Source: Deltaproteobacteria bacterium HGW-Deltaproteobacteria-12
GTDB taxonomy: Bacteria; Desulfobacterota; Syntrophia; Syntrophales; Smithellaceae
Direction of reading: 5' to 3'
Assembly (NCBI GenBank): GCA_002840565.1
Contig: PHBK01000028.1
Location: forward strand, 1 to 37,172
Length of the DNA stretch: 37,172 nt
Part shown: positions 32,103-37,172 of the stretch, one piece after another
Numbering within the stretch: position 1 is the stretch's first letter
How the letters are laid out: each line of letters begins with the position of its first letter
Notes under the pieces: generated by a model
Databases searched by the model: none
The model's input: the letters and a program-made list of their open reading frames with translations, nothing else
What the model was told of the DNA's origin: nothing
Program-made: the position numbers and the translations under genes

Positions 32103-32129
32103 AAGGGGTGCTTGGTTAGTGCACCCCTT
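32103..32129 (+). terminator. Hairpin terminator candidate after rarA
   Basis: The arms AAGGGGTGC (32103-32111) and GCACCCCTT (32121-32129) are perfectly complementary around a 9-base loop. Only a weak T stretch follows. A second hairpin, GAAGGC-TTTT-GCCTTC (32142-32157), lies 12 bases further and is followed by CTGGTTTATTTT, which is the better terminator tail. Confidence 0.55.
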
Positions 32130-32411
32130 GTTCTGAAGAGTGAAGGCTTTTGCCTTCCTGGTTTATTTTGCTGTCGGCCAATCATGCCCGTTATGTTTAG
32201 TCGACATTATAACCGTTGATCTTGTCTATTGCAGATAATGTGCCATAATCATCAGCAACAACTTAAATGACTGTAATAATTAGACAATAATTAATAACCG
32301 GCCTTATCGGCATTAAGGGAAGCACATATCTTACGGCAATAAATGTCGGAACATATTTTCCGGCAAAACAAAAAAACAAGTCAAAGCAACAACATACATC
32401 CTGCAGCATTT

Positions 32412-32438
32412 TGTCAGACATTCGACAAAAATGTCGAA
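32412..32438. promoter_or_regulatory. Adjacent TGTC-type inverted repeats (possible operator)
   Basis: TGTC-A-GACA (32412-32420) and TTCGAC-AAAAAT-GTCGAA (32421-32438) stand side by side, ending 19 bases ahead of the -35 element of the kinase promoter. This position suits an activator or repressor site for autoregulation of the two-component system. Confidence 0.45.
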
Positions 32439-32456
32439 CTTCTTTCGTAATAACCG

Positions 32457-32484
32457 TTGACTTTTGTGGGAAATCGCTTAAGAT
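32457..32484 (+). promoter_or_regulatory. Sigma-70-type promoter of the two-component operon
   Basis: TTGACT (32457-32462) and TAAGAT (32479-32484) are separated by 16 bases. The start codon is 32 bases further on, with AAGGA (32507-32511) as ribosome-binding site. Confidence 0.6.
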
Positions 32485-32515
32485 GATCAGCAAATTCAGT
32501 TTCTTAAGGACGTAA

Positions 32516-34306
32516 ATGCGTTTTTTCAGAAAAAAAGAATTAATCATTAGCCGCAAAAACATCAAGTATAACGGAACTTTTTTACAACCTTGGGCCGTAG
32601 CCATAGTTTCCGCAATTCTGGTTGTTTTAATCCTGGTCATGGGTTTTCTCGATTTGCGCCGAAGTGATTCCAGTCTGGTCGGTTTCATGCAAGATCAGGC
32701 CCTAAGCACTATCAGCGTATTACAAAGATTATCGGAAGAAAATTTAAAAAGTATAACCTCTGCAACCGACAAGAAAGGTTCCAGCATCAAAACAGCCAGT
32801 CAGGAGGAAGCAACTTATTCTAAAAGATGGGTTATTGAAGCGTTAACCGAATTTGGCAGTGAAATAGACAAAGAATGGAAAAAAGGGAAGATAAATAATA
32901 ATCACCTCAAGAAACTGGCGGCTGACAATAAGTTTTGGTATCTGGCCGTTCTTAACCGGCAGGGACAGGCTGTTTATCAGAGCGGTCCTTTACAGACCGG
33001 CATGCTCGATAAAAATGAACTGGAAAAGGATGGCCGGAGGCTGCCCACAATTGATCTTCTGGAAAAAATACGTACAAAGCAGGGCATTGGATTTGTTGCC
33101 CTGAGGCGCAAAGACGGCAGCGGTACCGTCGTCATTAATCTGGATAAGCCGGGTTTGATCTACTGGAGTTTAAAAGTTGCCGTGGAAAAAGGCATCAAGA
33201 AAATCGGCGAAGGCCACGGGATAGCCTATCTCCAGATAATTGATAATCAGAATAACCAGCTCAGCGGCATCGGGCAGTTGACGAAAGGATTAAGCAGCAC
33301 TGATTTTAATTTCCAGGAAATTCTGTCCGGCAAGGTGAGAATTATCAGCAGAAAAGTGGATGCCGGCGACAGCAAGATTCTGGATATGGCCGCACCTCTG
33401 TATATAGATAAAAAAATCGTTGGCGTTGTAAGGATCGGTCTCGACCGCGGCTCAATGGACAAGATTATTGCCGAAAACCGCCAAAACATTTTTGTCTTCA
33501 TGATCTTTGTCGTGCTTATCGCGATATTATCCATGTGGCTTTTATATCACGACCAGAACAAACATCTGTCCGGGATCATCGAAATGGAAAGGCGGTTGGA
33601 AAAAGCCGAACGACTCTCCTCACTGGGACAGCTTGCCGCCGGTGTAGCACATGAAATCCGTAATCCGCTCAATGCTATCAGTATGGCCACACAAAGATTA
33701 AAAATGGATTTCGTGCCCGCCGACCCGAACAAAGCAACTGAATTCCGCAACCTTTCCACTATCATCCGGGATGAAATCAAGCGTCTCAATGGGATCATTG
33801 AAGAATTTCTTTCGTTTTCCAAAAGCCGCCGGCTGCAGCTCAGCGACTTTTCGTTAACCGAGGTTTTACAAAAGATTGTCAGCCTGATTCGGGAGGAGGC
33901 GGCGGTGCGCGGAATAACTATTGAAACACAATGGCGACAGACACCGGCCATAATTCCGATGGATGTCAATAAGCTTCAACAATCTTTCTTGAATTTGATT
34001 AAGAATGCCCTGGAATCGATGACCGCGGAAGGTAAAATTACTATAACGGTAGATAAAGAAGGCAAAAATTATCTGCTGGTCAGCATTTCCGATACCGGTT
34101 GTGGTATGACTGCCGAAGAAATTGAAAAGATTTTCAATCCCGAATATACAACCAAAGAAAAGGGAGTCGGCCTTGGCATACCTTTGGCCAATGAGATTAT
34201 CCGCGGGCATGGCGGAGAAATCCGGGTGATCAGCAGAAAAGGGGAAGGAACAACATTTGATGTCGTTTTGCCGCGCGAAAGACTAAACGAAAAACCATCA
34301 TCATAG
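32516..34306 (+). CDS. Sensor histidine kinase
   Basis: 596 residues. Two membrane helices (about 26-47 and 323-345) flank an extracytoplasmic Cache-like sensing domain of about 275 residues. There is no clear HAMP domain. The HisKA domain contains the phosphorylated His379 in GVAHEIRNPLNA. The HATPase domain has N box NLIKNALESM, G1 DTGCGM (526-531) and G2 GVGLGI. This is the NtrB-like kinase class that pairs with sigma-54 activators. The ligand is unknown. It overlaps nothing, and the response-regulator gene follows after 12 bases. Confidence 0.93.
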   Translation: MRFFRKKELIISRKNIKYNGTFLQPWAVAIVSAILVVLILVMGFLDLRRSDSSLVGFMQDQALSTISVLQRLSEENLKSITSATDKKGSSIKTASQEEATYSKRWVIEALTEFGSEIDKEWKKGKINNNHLKKLAADNKFWYLAVLNRQGQAVYQSGPLQTGMLDKNELEKDGRRLPTIDLLEKIRTKQGIGFVALRRKDGSGTVVINLDKPGLIYWSLKVAVEKGIKKIGEGHGIAYLQIIDNQNNQLSGIGQLTKGLSSTDFNFQEILSGKVRIISRKVDAGDSKILDMAAPLYIDKKIVGVVRIGLDRGSMDKIIAENRQNIFVFMIFVVLIAILSMWLLYHDQNKHLSGIIEMERRLEKAERLSSLGQLAAGVAHEIRNPLNAISMATQRLKMDFVPADPNKATEFRNLSTIIRDEIKRLNGIIEEFLSFSKSRRLQLSDFSLTEVLQKIVSLIREEAAVRGITIETQWRQTPAIIPMDVNKLQQSFLNLIKNALESMTAEGKITITVDKEGKNYLLVSISDTGCGMTAEEIEKIFNPEYTTKEKGVGLGIPLANEIIRGHGGEIRVISRKGEGTTFDVVLPRERLNEKPSS

Positions 34307-34318
34307 GGATTAAAGACC

Positions 34319-35677
34319 ATGCGAAAATTAAGCATTCTTATCGTTGACGATGAAAAATCTCAACGAGAGCTGTTAAGAGATTTCCTTCGTTCCAAAGGTC
34401 ATACACTGGCGGAAGCGGAAACAGGTGAAAGTGCCATCAAATTTGTCCAAAATGGTCATTTTGACCTGATTCTGCTCGACTACAAAATGCCCGGCATGGA
34501 TGGTTTACAGGTGCTCCAGGAAGTAAAACGAATCAATCCGGAAATCGATGTCGTCATAATCACCGCCTTTGGAACGATTGAAACCGCGGTGGAAGCCATC
34601 AAAGTCGGGGCAATTGATTACATAACCAAACCTGTCGATTTGGAAGAAGTATTGCTGATCCTCGACCGGGTTATGGACAGGAGAAAGCTGATCCGGGAAA
34701 ACGAACTCTTAAGAGAAGAGTTGGGCAAAAAAGGTATTACTGCCGAGAAAATTATTTATCAAAGCCCGCAAATGACGGAACTGATTAATATCGCCGGCCG
34801 GGTGGCGGCAAGTCAGGCCTCGGTCTTGATTCAGGGAGAAAGCGGAACCGGAAAAGAGCTGCTGGCCAGACTTATCCACCAATTGAGTCCCCGCTCCGCC
34901 AAACCGATTATCGTAGTAAATTGCGGTGCCCTGCATGAAAACCTGCTGGAAAGTGAATTATTCGGTCATGAAAAAGGCTCTTTTACCGGGGCAACTTCCC
35001 GCCGCATCGGCCGCTTTGAAGAAGCCGACGGTGGCACACTTTTTCTCGATGAGATTGGCGAATTAAGCCCCACCGTACAGGTAAAGCTGTTGCGTTTTCT
35101 GCAAGAGAGAGAAATTCAGCGTCTGGGAAGCAATGTCAACATCCGTGTTGACGTGCGGATCATCAGCGCAACCAACCGTGATCTCGAGATCCAGGTCAAA
35201 GAAGGTAATTTTCGCGAAGACCTTTTTTACCGGCTGAAAGTTGTAGCTATGGTGTTGCCGCCTCTCCGGGAGCGAAAGGAAGACCTGCCGCTTTTAATCA
35301 ATCATTTCCTGGACAAATTCTCCAAAGAAAATGGAAATAATAAGAAAGAATTAACTGCGGAAGCACGCGATCTGCTGTTGAAATACAATTATCCGGGAAA
35401 TATCAGGGAACTGATCAATATCCTGGAGAGGGCTGTAGTAATTACGGGTGATGAATACATTACCTCTGACGATTTACCATTCAAATCAGCACTTCCTGAA
35501 TCGGCGGACAAAAAAATTTCCGGCACATTGCGCGACTCGCTGGAAGATCTGGAAAAGCGTTTAATTGATGACGCCATGAGCAAAGCGGCCGGCAACCAGA
35601 CCAAGGCTGCCGAGACTCTGGGCATGTCGGAGCGAATGCTGCGCTACAAACTGAAGAAGTACAATCTGAAGCACTAA
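34319..35677 (+). CDS. Sigma-54-dependent response regulator (NtrC family)
   Basis: 452 residues. Receiver domain (phosphorylated Asp54 in ILLDYKMPGMDG, with Thr83 and Lys104), AAA+ domain (Walker A GESGTGKE at 173-180, Walker B LFLDE at 241-245), the sigma-54 contact loop GSFTGA (220-225, a variant of GAFTGA), and a Fis-type helix-turn-helix at the end (about 410-452, NQTKAAETLGMSERMLRYKL). It is the partner of the upstream kinase and the only sigma-54 activator seen in the window. The only sigma-54-like promoter seen lies at 3189-3204, but a link is inference. Confidence 0.95.
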   Translation: MRKLSILIVDDEKSQRELLRDFLRSKGHTLAEAETGESAIKFVQNGHFDLILLDYKMPGMDGLQVLQEVKRINPEIDVVIITAFGTIETAVEAIKVGAIDYITKPVDLEEVLLILDRVMDRRKLIRENELLREELGKKGITAEKIIYQSPQMTELINIAGRVAASQASVLIQGESGTGKELLARLIHQLSPRSAKPIIVVNCGALHENLLESELFGHEKGSFTGATSRRIGRFEEADGGTLFLDEIGELSPTVQVKLLRFLQEREIQRLGSNVNIRVDVRIISATNRDLEIQVKEGNFREDLFYRLKVVAMVLPPLRERKEDLPLLINHFLDKFSKENGNNKKELTAEARDLLLKYNYPGNIRELINILERAVVITGDEYITSDDLPFKSALPESADKKISGTLRDSLEDLEKRLIDDAMSKAAGNQTKAAETLGMSERMLRYKLKKYNLKH

Positions 35678-35796
35678 TGCCGATTCTCTATAACCGTCTA
35701 ACTTAATTGGCGGCAAATCCCGGCGTATACCTGGGCATACTTGGAGTGTCTTCGTTATCCTTGAAAATCGAAATGGCAGCAGCAGATTAAAAACTA

Positions 35797-36351
35797 TCAG
35801 AGTGTTAACAGGACATTGTCTAACCTTTTTCTTATCTCGTCATCGGACAGTGCGGCGGAAAAATCATTAAGCCACTGCCGGATATAGGCCATGTCAATAT
35901 CCTTTGTTCTCAGCAATATTCCTCTGATATCTTCCATGTCACGCGGTCTTCCGGCAACAATTTTATGAATCACAACATCCTCCGGCGCGGCGATACAAAC
36001 ATTCTGTTCCAGCATCCGGATTTTTTTTGCCCGGGCGATCGCCTGCCGTTCATAAGGCGAGAAAGAGAAAATAAAATCAACTCTTATTCCGGTATCTTCA
36101 TGAATCGCCGGCAATACCATTGTTTTACGTACAAAGTCTTCGATATTTTCCGGAAGAATTTTAAGAGACAAACGAGAAACAGCAGAAATAATGTCCTCGA
36201 TTTTATCAACATCAACACCGAGGGTAACATCAATATCGCGGGTTAACCGCGGTTCGCCGTAAAGCAAAACCGCCTGCCCGCCTATCAGCATATAGGGAAT
36301 ATTGCGGCCCTCCAACTCCGAGCTTATAGAACAGATTATTTTTTCAAACAT
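35797..36351 (-). CDS. Nucleotidyltransferase-fold protein (DUF6036/AbiEii-like)
   Basis: 184 residues with the MNT/AbiEii-type nucleotidyltransferase signature: GGQAVLLYGEPRLTRDIDV (24-42), giving Asp39 and Asp41, and VDFIF with Asp92 as third acidic residue. The rest is helical. Such proteins act in toxin-antitoxin and abortive-infection systems. The ATG overlaps the end of the small upstream gene (36336-36545) by 16 bases, so the two are translated together, a common layout for these pairs. Confidence 0.82.
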   Translation of the reverse strand: MFEKIICSISSELEGRNIPYMLIGGQAVLLYGEPRLTRDIDVTLGVDVDKIEDIISAVSRLSLKILPENIEDFVRKTMVLPAIHEDTGIRVDFIFSFSPYERQAIARAKKIRMLEQNVCIAAPEDVVIHKIVAGRPRDMEDIRGILLRTKDIDMAYIRQWLNDFSAALSDDEIRKRLDNVLLTL

Positions 36352-36545
36352 GTGTTAAGTATCCTGGCTACCCTGATGTCAACTTCAATTCCCTCAAAAG
36401 GATCCGGAAAGGGAATTTTCCCCAGGCTCATCGCCTCCTGCCACAGGGCGGAAAATATCTTAAACGCTTTTTCCCGGGGAATTGGTCCTTCGCTGCGGGC
36501 ATACGAATTTTCAAATTCCTGCAAAAATTTATTGTTTGTTATCAT
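36336..36545 (-). CDS. Small partner protein of the nucleotidyltransferase
   Basis: 69 residues, mostly helical and charged (SALWQEAMSLGKIPFPDPFEGIEVD, split here as two parts in the protein), with no known domain. It precedes and overlaps the nucleotidyltransferase gene by 16 bases. In similar pairs the first gene encodes the small partner; whether it is toxin, antitoxin or neither cannot be read here. The ATG has a weak AGGG about 10 bases upstream. Confidence 0.6.
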   Translation of the reverse strand: MITNNKFLQEFENSYARSEGPIPREKAFKIFSALWQEAMSLGKIPFPDPFEGIEVDIRVARILNTCLKK

Positions 36546-36619
36546 GGAGAATCCCTTAGTCCTTATTGCCTACCCTAGGTCCTTTAAGTTACATGAATTT
36601 CAATATTCTGTCCATAAAA

Positions 36620-36647
36620 AAGCCCCGCTGATTTTTCAGCGGGGCTT
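36620..36647 (-). terminator. Intrinsic terminator of the rRNA operon
   Basis: A 12-bp perfect stem (arms 36620-36631 and 36636-36647, core AAGCCCCGCTGA on the plus strand) with a 4-base loop is followed, on the minus strand, by TTTTTT. It lies 12 bases past the 5S gene end. Confidence 0.9.
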
Positions 36648-36659
36648 CACGTTTTAAAT

Positions 36660-36773
<114 letters not shown>

Positions 36774-36863
36774 AATATTCATTATTTAATTATATGACAT
36801 GCATATCGTATTGTTGAAAACTAAGCACTATGATTGAATTATTAGACCATATTAAATAGTTAT

Positions 36864-37172
<309 letters not shown>

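Noticed and set aside
32161..32176. Possible sigma-54 site around CTGGTTTATTTTGC upstream of the kinase
   Set aside because: The GG and GC pairs are two bases too close together, and the T-rich tail fits the terminator hairpin at 32142-32157.

Overview
The window looks like chromosomal DNA from a Gram-negative bacterium of the former Deltaproteobacteria (Desulfobacterota), most likely close to the Syntrophales (Syntrophus/Smithella type). The reasons are outer-membrane proteins, an LpxL-type acyltransferase, a PEP-CTERM protein, sigma-54 regulation, B12/radical-SAM chemistry and a probable selenoprotein. The taxonomy is inferred from gene content; no database search was run. An rRNA operon enters from the right edge: the 3' part of 23S and a 5S gene, on the minus strand, closed by a clear intrinsic terminator.

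Layout. 1-5640: the tail of a proline/lysine-rich repeat protein, a class A penicillin-binding protein, a candidate sigma-54 promoter serving a 30-residue membrane peptide, and a metallo-beta-lactamase/cyclic-nucleotide-binding fusion. 5677-14773: a plus-strand block of small envelope and stress proteins: three triple-BON proteins, two CsbD proteins, an lmo0937-type membrane peptide, an OmpA-type protein, a DUF1207 protein, an LTXXQ/Spy-type protein, small exported low-complexity proteins, a Gly/His-rich lipoprotein, a PEP-CTERM protein and an orphan PAS protein. Part of this block (about 7225-8387) is duplicated at about 9956-11130, and broken gene ends mark the borders.

14775-27217: a minus-strand, tightly overlapped cluster. 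In transcription order it holds an MMPL/RND exporter fused to a methyltransferase, an MscS channel, an LpxL/HtrB-like acyltransferase, a small unknown protein, a BtrH-type acyl transferase, an ABC ATPase and permease, an acyl carrier protein, a ketosynthase with an intact triad, a chain-length-factor-like ketosynthase without the active Cys, and a B12-binding radical SAM enzyme. This reads as synthesis and export of an ACP-bound acyl or polyketide-like envelope molecule, related in parts list to aryl polyene/flexirubin clusters but without ketoreductase or dehydratase genes here.

27390-36545: a short exported HMA-like protein with an in-frame TGA in a C-x-x-(TGA) motif followed by a bacterial SECIS-like hairpin (a strong selenoprotein candidate), mannose-1-phosphate guanylyltransferase, an RlmI-type rRNA methyltransferase, a four-Cys small protein, RarA, a structured intergenic element, a sensor kinase/sigma-54 response regulator pair, and a nucleotidyltransferase with a small overlapping partner.

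The points most worth following up are the selenoprotein, the acyl/polyketide export cluster with its exporter-methyltransferase fusion, and the sigma-54-driven micropeptide.
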